Program-made: the position numbers and the translations under genes
The notes under the pieces: generated by a model
The model's input: the letters and a program-made list of their open reading frames with translations, nothing else
Databases searched by the model: none
Told to the model about the DNA's origin: nothing
Source: Soonwooa sp.
GTDB taxonomy: Bacteria > Bacteroidota > Bacteroidia > Flavobacteriales > Weeksellaceae
Assembly: GCF_030151385.1 (NCBI RefSeq)
Contig: NZ_JASLDS010000040.1
Span: forward strand, 1-18,286
DNA length: 18,286 bases
Reading direction: 5' to 3'
Part shown: positions 5,923 to 16,220 of the stretch, piece after piece
Layout of the letters: every line of letters begins with the position of its first letter
Position numbering within the stretch: the first letter of the stretch is position 1

Positions 5923-8208
5923 ATGTCGAATCAGAATCAAAAAGATTTAAATGCTTTCAATAAGGCAGCTTTAGATTATCACAAAGCTGAACCCAAAGGA
6001 AAAATTGAAGTTGTACCATCCAAACCGCACTCATCGCAAAGAGATTTGAGTTTGGCTTATTCGCCAGGTGTGGCTGTGCCTTGTATGGAAATCCATAATA
6101 ACCCGCAAAGTGTATACGACTACACTGCCAAAGGTAATTTGGTGGCGGTTATTTCTAATGGAACAGCAGTTCTTGGACTTGGAGATATTGGTGCGGAAGC
6201 TTCAAAACCTGTTATGGAAGGCAAGGGTCTTCTTTTCAAAATATTTGCTGACATCAATGTTTTCGATATCGAGATTGATGAAAAAGATCCAGATAAATTC
6301 ATTGAAATTGTAAAAGGTATTGCGCCAACTTTTGGAGGAATTAACCTAGAAGATATTAAAGCGCCAGAAGCTTTCTATATCGAACAAAGATTAAAGGAAG
6401 AATTAAATATTCCTTTGATGCACGACGATCAACATGGAACGGCGATTATTTCGGCGGCGGCTTTGCTTAATGCATTAGAAATTGCGGATAAAAAAATCGA
6501 AGATGTTAAAGTTGTCGTAAATGGAGCAGGTGCTGCAGCCATTGCGTGTACAAAACTTTATGTGGCTTTAGGTCTTACAAAAGAAAACGTTTTGATGTGC
6601 GATTCCAAAGGTGTTATCAATCATAAAAGAACAAATCTAACACCAGAGAAAATTGATTTTATCGCACAAACTGACATCGAAACTTTAGAAGATGCGTTGA
6701 AAGGTGCTGATGTTTTTGTTGGTTTGTCAAAAGGAAATGTGATGTCACCAGAAATGTTGTTGAGCATGGCGGACAATCCTATTGTTTTTGCATTGGCAAA
6801 TCCAGATCCTGAAATCGATTATAACTTAGCTGTTGAAACTAGAAAAGATGTCATCCTTGCAACTGGACGAAGCGATTTTCCTAATCAGGTAAATAATGTT
6901 TTAGGATTCCCATATATTTTCCGTGGTGCTTTGGATGTACAAGCAACTGGCATTAACGAGGCGATGAAGTTGGCTGCTGTACGTGCGTTAGCTGCGTTAG
7001 CAAAAGAGCAAGTGCCAGAAGTTGTGAAGTTGGCTTATAATATCAAACAATTGCATTTTGGAAGAGATTACTTTATTCCAAAACCTTTTGATAGTCGTCT
7101 TTTAACTAGAGTTTCTATGGCGGTTGCAAAAGCGGCGATGGAAAGTGGTATTGCGAAAAGTCCAATTACGGATTTTGAAGAATACGAAAATAACTTGTTG
7201 GATCGTATGGGACGTGACGAACGTCTAATCCGTATGATGCAAAGTCGTGCGAAGTCTAATCCGATGCGTGTAACTTTGGGGAATGCGGAAGAATATAATG
7301 TTCTGAAAGCGGCTCAAATTCTTTTGGAAGAAGGTATTGCAAAACCAATTTTGTTGGGTGAGAAGAAATTCATCAAGCAACAAATGGAAAAATATAACAT
7401 TAACATCGATGTGCCGATTGTTGATCCAATGGACGATGATCAGGAAGAAAACCGTGTTAAATACCGTGAGACACTTTGGAAGCTTCGTCAACGTAAAGGG
7501 ATGAATGAGTACAAGGCGAAACTTTTTGTACGTCAAAGAGATTATTTCGGACCTTTGATGTTGAAGCATGGTGATACAGATGCCTTGATCGTTGGTTTTT
7601 CTAAAAACTATTCTTCGGTTTTAAAACCAATTTTAGAAGTTGTCGAAAAAGATAAAGGCGTTGATAAGGTTGCTGCGATGATGATGATTTTGACGGAGAA
7701 AAAACCAATTTTCTTCGCTGATACATCAATTAACCAAAATCCAACTTCTGAGGATTTGGTGAATATCGCGAAAATGTCAGAAATGACGGTTAAGACTTTT
7801 GCAATCGAACCAAGAATTGCAATGTTATCTTTTGAGAATTTTGCTGCAATTTCTGAAACTTCGAAAAAAGTAGCTAAAGCAGTTTCAATTCTTCATGAAA
7901 AATTCCCAAAAATGATTGTTGATGGTGAGATACAACCAGATTTTGCAATGAATAGTGACCATTTGAGTGATTATCCATTCTCAAAATTGGGTACAGAACC
8001 AGCCAATGTTTTTGTTTTCCCAAATCTAGAAAGTGCAAATCTATCTTACAAAATTATTCGTGGGATGAAGATGGCGCAAGTTGTAGGTCCGATTTTGATG
8101 GGGTTAAAACAGCCAGTGCATGTATTGCAAATGCGCTCTAGCGTTGACGAAATCGTTAATTTGGCAACAATTGCAGTTTTGGATGCTCAAAGAAGACAAG
8201 CAAAATAA
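5923..8208 (+). CDS. maeB: NADP-dependent malic enzyme (MaeB type, malic + phosphotransacetylase-like domains)
   Basis: This enzyme oxidatively decarboxylates malate to pyruvate and CO2, producing NADPH for biosynthesis in the cytoplasm. Its 761 residues match the two-domain MaeB form. The malic N-terminal domain carries LAYSPGVAVPC (Tyr46), GDIGAEASKPVMEGKG with the expected catalytic Lys101, and metal-binding NLEDI (Glu143, Asp144). HDDQHGTA (167-173) and the Rossmann motif GAGAAA (201-206) follow. From about residue 430 to the end lies a phosphotransacetylase-like domain, which in E. coli MaeB is not catalytic but affects oligomerisation and acetyl-CoA control. No motif is missing and the length is normal. 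It is followed at once by a strong terminator, so it ends its transcription unit. The NADP preference is assigned from the subfamily, not from a residue I tested. Confidence 0.95.
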   Translation: MSNQNQKDLNAFNKAALDYHKAEPKGKIEVVPSKPHSSQRDLSLAYSPGVAVPCMEIHNNPQSVYDYTAKGNLVAVISNGTAVLGLGDIGAEASKPVMEGKGLLFKIFADINVFDIEIDEKDPDKFIEIVKGIAPTFGGINLEDIKAPEAFYIEQRLKEELNIPLMHDDQHGTAIISAAALLNALEIADKKIEDVKVVVNGAGAAAIACTKLYVALGLTKENVLMCDSKGVINHKRTNLTPEKIDFIAQTDIETLEDALKGADVFVGLSKGNVMSPEMLLSMADNPIVFALANPDPEIDYNLAVETRKDVILATGRSDFPNQVNNVLGFPYIFRGALDVQATGINEAMKLAAVRALAALAKEQVPEVVKLAYNIKQLHFGRDYFIPKPFDSRLLTRVSMAVAKAAMESGIAKSPITDFEEYENNLLDRMGRDERLIRMMQSRAKSNPMRVTLGNAEEYNVLKAAQILLEEGIAKPILLGEKKFIKQQMEKYNINIDVPIVDPMDDDQEENRVKYRETLWKLRQRKGMNEYKAKLFVRQRDYFGPLMLKHGDTDALIVGFSKNYSSVLKPILEVVEKDKGVDKVAAMMMILTEKKPIFFADTSINQNPTSEDLVNIAKMSEMTVKTFAIEPRIAMLSFENFAAISETSKKVAKAVSILHEKFPKMIVDGEIQPDFAMNSDHLSDYPFSKLGTEPANVFVFPNLESANLSYKIIRGMKMAQVVGPILMGLKQPVHVLQMRSSVDEIVNLATIAVLDAQRRQAK

Positions 8209-8233
8209 GAATTAATTATTTTCAAAAAATAGC

Positions 8234-8262
8234 AAAAGCGGAACCTAGGTTTCGCTTTTTTT
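8234..8262 (+). terminator. Intrinsic terminator after maeB
   Basis: AAAGCGGAACC (8235-8245) pairs with GGTTTCGCTTT (8248-8258) with one G-T pair, and the T run extends to 8262. It lies 26 bases after the maeB stop. Confidence 0.85.
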
Positions 8263-8341
8263 ATTAAGAATTTTTATCAATTTTAACAAGATTTTTTAAT
8301 TCTCGTTTCGAATTAATATATTAGCGAATTGTTTTTAACTT

Positions 8342-8926
8342 ATGATTTATTCATTAAAAGGAATTGTTGAGGAGCTTGCACCAACTTATGTCGTGATAGA
8401 CGTTGCTGGCGTTGGTTATTATGTCGGAATTAGCTTGCAGACTTCACAAATGTTGAAGCTGGGCGCGCACCACAAAATCTATACACAACAGATAATACGT
8501 GAAGATGCCAATTTGTTATTTGGTTTTAACACACTTTTGGAAAAGGAAATGTTTAATCTCTTAATTAGTGTTAATGGAGTAGGAGCAGTATCTGCGCTTA
8601 TTTTGTTGTCATCACTTAGCTTAGAAGAGACTGCTGCAGCTATCCAAAATGGTCAAAGTGTTATCCTGCAAAAAGTGAAAGGTATTGGTACCAAAACCGC
8701 CGAACGTATCATCGTTGATCTAAAGGATAAGGTGGCTAAATTTGGTGTTTCGGTAGAAAATAATTCTCAGCTTTTGAATAATAAAGTTAAAGATGAAGCG
8801 TTAACTGCTTTAGAGGTTTTGGGTATTTCTAAGAAAATGTCGGAGAAGATTGCGGACAGACAACTGAAGAATAATCCAGAGATGACAGTGGAAGAATTAG
8901 TGAAAGAAATTTTGAAAAACATTTAA
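8342..8926 (+). CDS. ruvA: Holliday junction branch migration protein RuvA
   Basis: RuvA binds four-way DNA junctions as a tetramer or octamer and loads the RuvB helicase for branch migration in recombinational repair. The 194-residue length is typical. Domain I, an OB fold, spans residues 1 to about 63 (MIYSLKGIVEEL...GVGYYVGIS) and includes the REDA segment, whose Glu54 and Asp55 match the acidic pin that separates strands. Domain II has two helix-hairpin-helix motifs, VNGVGAVSA (77-85) and VKGIGTKTAERI (112-123). After a linker, domain III (about 148-194) is the flexible RuvB-binding module with its conserved ALTALEVLG. No ruvB is nearby, which is common in this phylum. I see no good promoter in the 79 bases after the maeB terminator. 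sprA follows after 44 bases and is probably co-transcribed. Confidence 0.96.
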   Translation: MIYSLKGIVEELAPTYVVIDVAGVGYYVGISLQTSQMLKLGAHHKIYTQQIIREDANLLFGFNTLLEKEMFNLLISVNGVGAVSALILLSSLSLEETAAAIQNGQSVILQKVKGIGTKTAERIIVDLKDKVAKFGVSVENNSQLLNNKVKDEALTALEVLGISKKMSEKIADRQLKNNPEMTVEELVKEILKNI

Positions 8927-8970
8927 CATTTTTTTGTGTTTAAATAATACAGATGTAAAAAGAGAAGATA

Positions 8971-11900
8971 GTGAGGAGAGAGTTTTACTTTAAGAAGATT
9001 TTTGCATTGTTGTTGGTATTAATCGGGTGCGTACAAGTTGCGGCACAAGATAAACCAAATGATAGTGTCAATATCAGAAACCATTTTAATTTAGCAAGTC
9101 CTATTCGATACGAGGCATTTTATGATGTCAAAGAGGGGATTTATTATTTGTATCCGAAAATTGGAAACACAACTGTTGGGAATCCTTTGGTGATGACCTT
9201 TGAGCAATATCGTAATTATATGTTGCAAAATCAGCTGAAATCATATTTCCAAGAAAAATCGGATCTCAATAATCTTGCAAACAGAAAAGATCAAAGTGAT
9301 GCGAAGAAGAAAGGGCTTCTGCCAAGTATCACCATTCGAAACAAAATTTTTGAAAGCATCTTTGGGAGTAACAAAATTGAGTTAATTCCTCAGGGTTATG
9401 CTTCTTTTGACTTGGGTGTTCTTTTACAAAAAATTGACAATCCACTGATCTTACCACAGAACCGAAACAATTTTACGATTAACATTCAACAAAGAATGCA
9501 GTTGGGATTAACGGGGAAAGTTGGTGAGAATTTGCAGTTAAAAGCCAATTACGATACGCAAAGTGGTTTTGCATTCGAGAACCGAATGAACTTGATGTGG
9601 CAAGCAAAAGGATCTTGGAAGGATTTACAATCCAAAGGTCTGGATGATAAAACCACAGGTGGCGAAGATAAAGTTATCAAAAAAGTAGAATTTGGTAATG
9701 TTAGTATGCCCCTTTCCACAAGTTTGATTCGTGGCGCGCAATCTCTTTTTGGTCTTAAAACAGATTTCCAGTTGGGTAAGACGACTGGTACTTTTGTGTT
9801 TTCGCAACAACAAGGTGAAGCACGAAATATTGTGGTGCAAGGTGGTGGCGCAATTAGTACTTTTAAGATTAATGCTTTTGATTATGAAGATAACCAGCAC
9901 TACTTTTTAGGACACTACTTCCACGATAACTATGATACAACTTTACAGAACTATCCGACTCTTAGCACAAGAATAAATGTAACGCGACTTGAAGTTTGGG
10001 TATTGGATCAAGGTTCAGCAAATCTTCAAGATCAAAAAAGTATTGTTGCGGTTCGAGATTTAGGTGATGGTCCAGGAGGCTTTCCTAGTAATGCTCAAAA
10101 TGGATTGTACAGTGCTGTTGCTGGATTGGGAGCTGGTTTACGTGATGTTGGTACCGCTTATAATACTATTAATGGTCAAAGTTTACCAAATGCACAAGGC
10201 GGAACAGAACCATATGTGGATGGCGAAAACTTTATTTTCAATAGAAAAGCAAAGCGACTGAATCCTGGAGAGTATAAATTCAATCCGCAATTAGGTTATA
10301 TTTCCCTTAATCAAAGATTAAATGATAATCAATTTTTAGCAGTGTCGTATTCATATACGATTGCAGGATCTGACCAAGTCTATAAAGTTGGGGAATTTTC
10401 TGAAGAAAGTTCTGTGTTGGTAACAAAGATGATCAAGTCTAATACAACGGTTAGAACCACATCTCCAATGTGGGACTTGATGATGAAGAATATTTATCCG
10501 ATGAATGCGAACCAGATTCAACATGATAATTTTATGTTGAATGTTTATTATCGTGATAATACAACTGGAGGTAAACTAAACTATTTACCAGGAATTACGT
10601 CTCCAGAGATGAATCTACTAAAGACGCTTAACTGGGATAGATTGAACCTTAACAATGACGTCCAAGCAGAAAATGGTGTCTATGGTGATGGTATTTTTGA
10701 CTTTGTGCCAGGTATTACCATTGAGCCAGAGCAAGGAAAATTAATCTTTACGAAGGTTGAGCCATTTGGTAAGTATATGGCAAGCCAAATTGGTAGTGCA
10801 GATCCAACACAATATGTCTATACAGATCTTTATACCAAATTAAAAGAAGTAGCTAAGCAAAGTAACTTGGCACAACGATATACAATTGAAGGTCGCTACA
10901 AAGGTGCGCAAGGTCAAGGTATCTCGATGGGCGCTATTAACGTGCCACAAGGTTCTGTTCGCGTTACTGCGAATGGCGTACAACTTACAGAAGGTGTAGA
11001 TTATACCGTTGATTATATGTTGGGAACAGTTACGATTATTAACGAGCAAGTTAAGCAATCGGGACAAGCGATTAATATTTCAATGGAAAATCAAATGACG
11101 TTCAACACCCAAAGAAAGAGTTTCTTGGGACTTAATTTGGAGCGTAAGTTCAACGACCATTTGACAGTAGGTGCAACTTTAGTAAATTATGGCGAAAGAC
11201 CTTTAACGCAAAAAGTGAACTTCGGTCAAGAAGCTGTTAACAATACAATGGCAGGTTTCAATATTTTATATAATAATGAATTGCCATTCTTAACAAGATT
11301 AACAGATAAGATTCCATTTGTTAATACCGAAGCGCCATCTAATTTGAACTTTAAAGCAGAGGCTGCTTATTTGATACCAGGTCAAAGTAAAGGAATTAAC
11401 AACCAATCCTATATCGACGATTTTGAACAAACGACTTCAAAAATTTCTTTAAAGGAGCCAAGTTTGTGGGCAATTGCTTCGAAACCTGAACTTAACAAAA
11501 CAGACCCTCTTTTTGCGGATGCTGGTATTGATAATGATATAAAGAATGGTTATGGAAGAGGATTGACATCATGGTATAATATTGACCCAAGATTCTATGG
11601 TGTTGGAGGTAAAGCACCAAACGGCATTAATGCTCAGGTATTATCTAATCACCGTTCGCGTCGTGTTATGATGTCCGAATTGTATAACGAAAGAGATTTT
11701 GTTGCGGGTGAACAAACGATGTTGACAACTTTTGATGTTAGTTTCTACCCAAATCAAAGAGGACCATATAACGTGAATCCATTAGATGAACCTGCTAATA
11801 TGCGTTGGGGAGGTCTAATGAGAGCAATTGGTGTTTCTAACTTTGTTAATTCTAACATTGAGTATGTTGAGTTTTGGATGATGGATCCTTATGCTGATGG

Positions 11901-14900
11901 TAACAATCTTGGAGCAAATCCAAAGTTACTATTGCAATTAGGTAATGTGTCAGAAGATGTTCTTAAAGATGGAAAACTTCTTTATGAAAATGGTATGCCA
12001 ACAACGTCTAACCCAACACAAACAACAGAGTCTAATTGGGGAGCACAACCAACACAATTCCCAATTTTGTATGCTTTCTCAACTGAAGGTGACGAAAGAG
12101 CACAACAAGATTTGGGTTACGATGGTCTTAATGACGAAATGGAAGCAGCGAAGTTTGGTGTGTCATTTACCAATCCTGTAACTAATGAGTTGGATCCAGC
12201 ATCGGATAACTTTGTATTTTATATGTCAGATAAATTCCAAGGTGCAATGGCATCTTCGTTGATTGACCGTTACCGTTATTTCCGTAACCCACAAGGTAAC
12301 TCGCAAGCCAATACATTGGAAGTTGCAACACAATTACCAGATGCAGAAGATATCAACAGAGATTATAACTTAGATCAAAGTGAAGATTACAACCAATACA
12401 CAATTGAATTAGGCAGAGACAAATTAGTTCTTGATGGTACTAACAAAATTGTTGACATCAAAGAAGTTAATGTTAAGTTTGAAAACGGGCAAACGTCAAA
12501 AGTTAAATGGTATTTATTCAGAGTACCGGTTTCTCAGTTTGATGACAAATCAATGGGAGGAAATGCTGATCCAGCAATTCTTAACAATGTAAGATTTGCA
12601 AGAATGATTCTTAAAGGTTTTGAAGAAACGTCTACTTTAAGATTTGGTACATTCGATTTAGTAAGATCAGATTGGAGAAAATATACCAATCGATTAGCTT
12701 ACAACAACAGTGCTGATGATGCTAATGAGGGGCAAACAATTAACAACATTAGTACATTCGATGTAGGAAGTGTTAACTTGGAAGAAAATGCATTAGGCAA
12801 ACCACCTTATGTTTTGCCTCCAGGTATTGAAAGACAAGTATTAAGTGGCAATGCTGGTGCACAAAGACAAAACGAATCCTCATTATATATGAAGGTTGGT
12901 AATTTAGGACGTGAAGCTAGAGGAGTATTCAAAAACACTAACTTGGATATGCGTCGTTATAAGAATTTACAATTATTTGTTCACGCAGAAGATCTTAAAA
13001 ATGTAATGAACACAAGCGTGGATCCAGATGCTAAATTCTTTATTCGTTTTGGTTCTGATGCTACAGACAACTATTACGAATATGAAGCCTCATTAAAGTA
13101 TACTGCGCAAAACGCAACTTCACCACTTGATATTTGGCCAACAGAAAACCAAGTTCTTCTTGCTATTGAAGAATTTGTAAACGCAAAAATGAAGCGTGAT
13201 GAGTTGGTTAAAAACAATGCACCTGGTGTCAAAAACGATCTTCGTTATGAATATCCAGATTATAAACCAGATGGAGATAATAAAAAAATCTATGTAAAAG
13301 GACGTCCTAGTCTTGGTAACGTGACTACATTAATGCTCGGGGTTAGAAATACGAATGGAAATGTTGGAAGCCGTGGTATGATGGCTGGTCAGCAAAAAGA
13401 TTTAGTTCTTTGGGTTGACGAAATTCGTCTTTCGGAGATTGAAAATAAAGGTGGTTATGCAGGAAATGCTTCACTTAACTTTAACTTAGGAGATTTTGCT
13501 TTGGTTAATGCGAATGCAGCTTATTCATCAGTTGGCTTTGGAGCTATTGACCAAAAACCATCTGAAAGATCTCAAACCGCTAATTCGACATTTAGTATTA
13601 ATACGACAGTTAATATGGATAAATTCCTTCCTGAGAAAGTAGGAATGAAGATTCCTCTTAACTACTCGTATACACAAACAATTGAGGATCCAAAGTACAA
13701 TCCACTAGATAACGATGTACAGTTAAGTAAGTCGCCTAACGAAGCTGATCTTAAAAAAGTGGTGAGAACTTACAGTCAGCAACGTAGCATCGGAGTTGTT
13801 AACATGCGTAAAGATCGTATGAATCCTAACAAAAAACCGAAATTCTATGATGTAGAAAACTTGTCATTGACAACAATCTATAATGATGACTACTACCGTG
13901 ATATTTATACGAAACGTAATTACAGACAGTATCTGAAAGGATCAATTGAGTATAACTATAACTTCAAACCATTTGTATTGCGTCCATTTAACAAGATGGT
14001 TAGTGATACAGCGAAGTCATACAAATATCTGAGATGGATTAAAGAAGTTAACTTCAATCCAGTACCAACAAGATTGTCTTTCAGAACTATGTTGGATAGA
14101 AATTATAACGAACTTGAATTCAGAAATATTGATGCTGTAATTAACGGAAATATAGATAATTCGGATATTATCCGTAACAGAACATTCTACTTCGGATGGC
14201 AATATAGTTTAGGATTTAACTTCACGAAATCTTTAAAGATGGAAGTTAATTCTGAAACAAGAACACTTAATGATAATCTTTCTGTGTATGATATGAATAC
14301 AAGTAGCATTTTTGGGAATCCTTTCAGAGCAGGACGTCCAGTGCAGTATAACCATAGAGTACAATTGAACTATCGTTTGCCGTTTGAGTATTTACCTTAT
14401 ATGGATTTTATCAATGCAGAATTGGGTTATAGTTTCCAATATAACTGGAATGCGAGATCTTCGGCACTTCGTAACTTCCAAAATCCAGAAACTGGTGCGA
14501 TTGAAAATCTTGGTAACGTTGGACAAAACACCAACACAATCCTTGCAACATCAACTGTGGACATTCCGAAGTTTTTAGGTAAGTTCAAGTACTTCCAAAA
14601 AATTACAGAAACAATGTCTAAGCGTAAGCAAGAGATTGACTCACTTAACAATGTATATTCGCAAAACTTCCTTAAGAAAGGTAAAAAGAAAGAGTTTAAA
14701 GCTTATAAGTTTAAAAACAAGTTGTCACCTTTCCAAGCAGTAGCTTATGCTTTAACATCGATTAAGCAGTTGGATGTTAACTTTAATGAGAACAATGGTA
14801 TTGTATTGCCAGGTTTGTTATCTGCACCTAATTTCTATGGTGTTGGTCAAACATTGGGAGGTCCAACTATAGGTTTCTTATTTGGTTCGCAAGCGGATAT

Positions 14901-16065
14901 TCGTAGATTGGCAATTGAGAGATCTTGGATTTCTAACTCTGCTTATATGACAGATGCTTATACCGAGATGACAAATCGAAATTTGACAGCTAACTTACAA
15001 GTAATGCCTGTTAATGATTTGAGAATTGACTTCAACGTGTTGCAAAATTACAACCGTAATTTTATGCAGACTGGTTTCAATGTTAATCCAGATCCTAATT
15101 TCTCTTTCGGTTCGGAGATGATAACGCACTCTAATACAGCGTGGACATTTAACACAGCATTTACGGATGGAGCAACGATTTATAATAAGATTAAAGAAAA
15201 TGCTAGAATTATTTCGCAACAATTAGGAGGAGCTCCGACGGGAACAGGATATGCTGATGGTTATGATATTTCTAATGCTTATGTTTTAATTCCAGCATTT
15301 AAAGCTGCACTTGAAGGTAAGTCACCACAACAATTGGGTAATGTAAGAAAATCTGGATTCCCTGTGCCTAACTGGAAGCTAACATATAGTGGACTGAAAA
15401 ATCTTCCGATTGTCAATAGTCAATTCTCTAAGTTTGATATTTTACATAGCTATACATCGACTTATACAATGGCAGGTGTACAGTCTAATATCGATTACTT
15501 CAACAGAGGTACTTCGGGAGATAGAGATGTTAACAACAATTATATTAATCCTTATACATTTGCTCAAGTTGGATATGCAGAGCAGTTCTATCCATTAGTT
15601 GGTATCGATGTGACGATGCGTAACAATATGCAGTTCCGTGCTTCATACAACAGAGATAGAGCTTATATGTTAGGATTAATTAACCACACATTAACAGAAG
15701 ATGTCGGTACAGAATATGTGATTGGTTATGGTTATATCTTAAAAGATCTAAAATTGAAAATTAATTTCAAAGGACGTCCAAGAGATATTAAGAGTGATCT
15801 TAACCTAAGAGCTGATGTTGCGTTGAGAGATAACAGAACAAGAATTACAAATATCTTGATTGACGATTCTCAAGTAACAGGAGGTCAAAAGTTATTGACC
15901 CTGAAGTTATCTGCAGACTATAATATGTCGCAAAACTTCAACCTGAAATTCTTCTATGACCAAATGGTTACAAAGTATAAGATTTCGACAGCTTTCCCAT
16001 TGTCAACAGTAAGAGCAGGTCTTACAGCGACCTTCACATTTGGTGGAGCAGGAGGAGGCTTCTAA
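8971..16065 (+). CDS. sprA: Type 9 secretion system outer-membrane translocon SprA (Sov)
   Basis: SprA is the very large outer-membrane beta-barrel through which type 9 secretion system cargo leaves the cell; in gliding flavobacteria it is also needed for motility, and the Porphyromonas homologue is called Sov. The 2364-residue length fits the family (about 2400). The frame opens with GTG; the only nearby upstream ATG, at 8952, runs directly into a stop, and purine-rich AGAGAAG precedes the GTG. An N-terminal signal peptide (KKIFALLLVLIGCVQVAAQ, cleavage after about residue 26) sends it to the periplasm. It contains LIGC, a lipobox match, so lipidation at Cys20 is formally possible. The body shows alternating aromatic/polar beta strands and the large plug-like segments expected of the family, and ends in a strand with the tail TFTFGGAGGGF. 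The ruvA-sprA-gcvH order supports the call. Confidence 0.95.
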   Translation: MRREFYFKKIFALLLVLIGCVQVAAQDKPNDSVNIRNHFNLASPIRYEAFYDVKEGIYYLYPKIGNTTVGNPLVMTFEQYRNYMLQNQLKSYFQEKSDLNNLANRKDQSDAKKKGLLPSITIRNKIFESIFGSNKIELIPQGYASFDLGVLLQKIDNPLILPQNRNNFTINIQQRMQLGLTGKVGENLQLKANYDTQSGFAFENRMNLMWQAKGSWKDLQSKGLDDKTTGGEDKVIKKVEFGNVSMPLSTSLIRGAQSLFGLKTDFQLGKTTGTFVFSQQQGEARNIVVQGGGAISTFKINAFDYEDNQHYFLGHYFHDNYDTTLQNYPTLSTRINVTRLEVWVLDQGSANLQDQKSIVAVRDLGDGPGGFPSNAQNGLYSAVAGLGAGLRDVGTAYNTINGQSLPNAQGGTEPYVDGENFIFNRKAKRLNPGEYKFNPQLGYISLNQRLNDNQFLAVSYSYTIAGSDQVYKVGEFSEESSVLVTKMIKSNTTVRTTSPMWDLMMKNIYPMNANQIQHDNFMLNVYYRDNTTGGKLNYLPGITSPEMNLLKTLNWDRLNLNNDVQAENGVYGDGIFDFVPGITIEPEQGKLIFTKVEPFGKYMASQIGSADPTQYVYTDLYTKLKEVAKQSNLAQRYTIEGRYKGAQGQGISMGAINVPQGSVRVTANGVQLTEGVDYTVDYMLGTVTIINEQVKQSGQAINISMENQMTFNTQRKSFLGLNLERKFNDHLTVGATLVNYGERPLTQKVNFGQEAVNNTMAGFNILYNNELPFLTRLTDKIPFVNTEAPSNLNFKAEAAYLIPGQSKGINNQSYIDDFEQTTSKISLKEPSLWAIASKPELNKTDPLFADAGIDNDIKNGYGRGLTSWYNIDPRFYGVGGKAPNGINAQVLSNHRSRRVMMSELYNERDFVAGEQTMLTTFDVSFYPNQRGPYNVNPLDEPANMRWGGLMRAIGVSNFVNSNIEYVEFWMMDPYADGNNLGANPKLLLQLGNVSEDVLKDGKLLYENGMPTTSNPTQTTESNWGAQPTQFPILYAFSTEGDERAQQDLGYDGLNDEMEAAKFGVSFTNPVTNELDPASDNFVFYMSDKFQGAMASSLIDRYRYFRNPQGNSQANTLEVATQLPDAEDINRDYNLDQSEDYNQYTIELGRDKLVLDGTNKIVDIKEVNVKFENGQTSKVKWYLFRVPVSQFDDKSMGGNADPAILNNVRFARMILKGFEETSTLRFGTFDLVRSDWRKYTNRLAYNNSADDANEGQTINNISTFDVGSVNLEENALGKPPYVLPPGIERQVLSGNAGAQRQNESSLYMKVGNLGREARGVFKNTNLDMRRYKNLQLFVHAEDLKNVMNTSVDPDAKFFIRFGSDATDNYYEYEASLKYTAQNATSPLDIWPTENQVLLAIEEFVNAKMKRDELVKNNAPGVKNDLRYEYPDYKPDGDNKKIYVKGRPSLGNVTTLMLGVRNTNGNVGSRGMMAGQQKDLVLWVDEIRLSEIENKGGYAGNASLNFNLGDFALVNANAAYSSVGFGAIDQKPSERSQTANSTFSINTTVNMDKFLPEKVGMKIPLNYSYTQTIEDPKYNPLDNDVQLSKSPNEADLKKVVRTYSQQRSIGVVNMRKDRMNPNKKPKFYDVENLSLTTIYNDDYYRDIYTKRNYRQYLKGSIEYNYNFKPFVLRPFNKMVSDTAKSYKYLRWIKEVNFNPVPTRLSFRTMLDRNYNELEFRNIDAVINGNIDNSDIIRNRTFYFGWQYSLGFNFTKSLKMEVNSETRTLNDNLSVYDMNTSSIFGNPFRAGRPVQYNHRVQLNYRLPFEYLPYMDFINAELGYSFQYNWNARSSALRNFQNPETGAIENLGNVGQNTNTILATSTVDIPKFLGKFKYFQKITETMSKRKQEIDSLNNVYSQNFLKKGKKKEFKAYKFKNKLSPFQAVAYALTSIKQLDVNFNENNGIVLPGLLSAPNFYGVGQTLGGPTIGFLFGSQADIRRLAIERSWISNSAYMTDAYTEMTNRNLTANLQVMPVNDLRIDFNVLQNYNRNFMQTGFNVNPDPNFSFGSEMITHSNTAWTFNTAFTDGATIYNKIKENARIISQQLGGAPTGTGYADGYDISNAYVLIPAFKAALEGKSPQQLGNVRKSGFPVPNWKLTYSGLKNLPIVNSQFSKFDILHSYTSTYTMAGVQSNIDYFNRGTSGDRDVNNNYINPYTFAQVGYAEQFYPLVGIDVTMRNNMQFRASYNRDRAYMLGLINHTLTEDVGTEYVIGYGYILKDLKLKINFKGRPRDIKSDLNLRADVALRDNRTRITNILIDDSQVTGGQKLLTLKLSADYNMSQNFNLKFFYDQMVTKYKISTAFPLSTVRAGLTATFTFGGAGGGF

Positions 16066-16085
16066 TTTTCATATTTAAAAAATAG

Positions 16086-16118
16086 AAAACGCATCAGACA
16101 ATTCTTGTGCGTTTTTTT
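16086..16118 (+). terminator. Intrinsic terminator after sprA
   Basis: AAAACGCA (16086-16093) pairs with TGCGTTTT (16108-16115) around a 14-base loop, with T continuing to 16118. It lies 21 bases after the sprA stop and separates sprA from gcvH. Confidence 0.8.
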
Positions 16119-16170
16119 ATGATGAGGTTTTTAGAGGCTTATTTAGATTATTTATATTTTTAAAATTATC

Positions 16171-16201
16171 TTGTGCCTTATGGAAAATCTAATTAAATTT
16201 G
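16171..16201 (+). promoter_or_regulatory. Canonical Bacteroidota promoter of gcvH
   Basis: TTG at 16171-16173, a 20-base spacer and a perfect TAAATTTG at 16194-16201 match the Bacteroidota consensus. The start would be near 16206, leaving a leader of about 15 bases before the ATG at 16221. Confidence 0.65.
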
Positions 16202-16220
16202 TATCAAACAATAAATCGTA

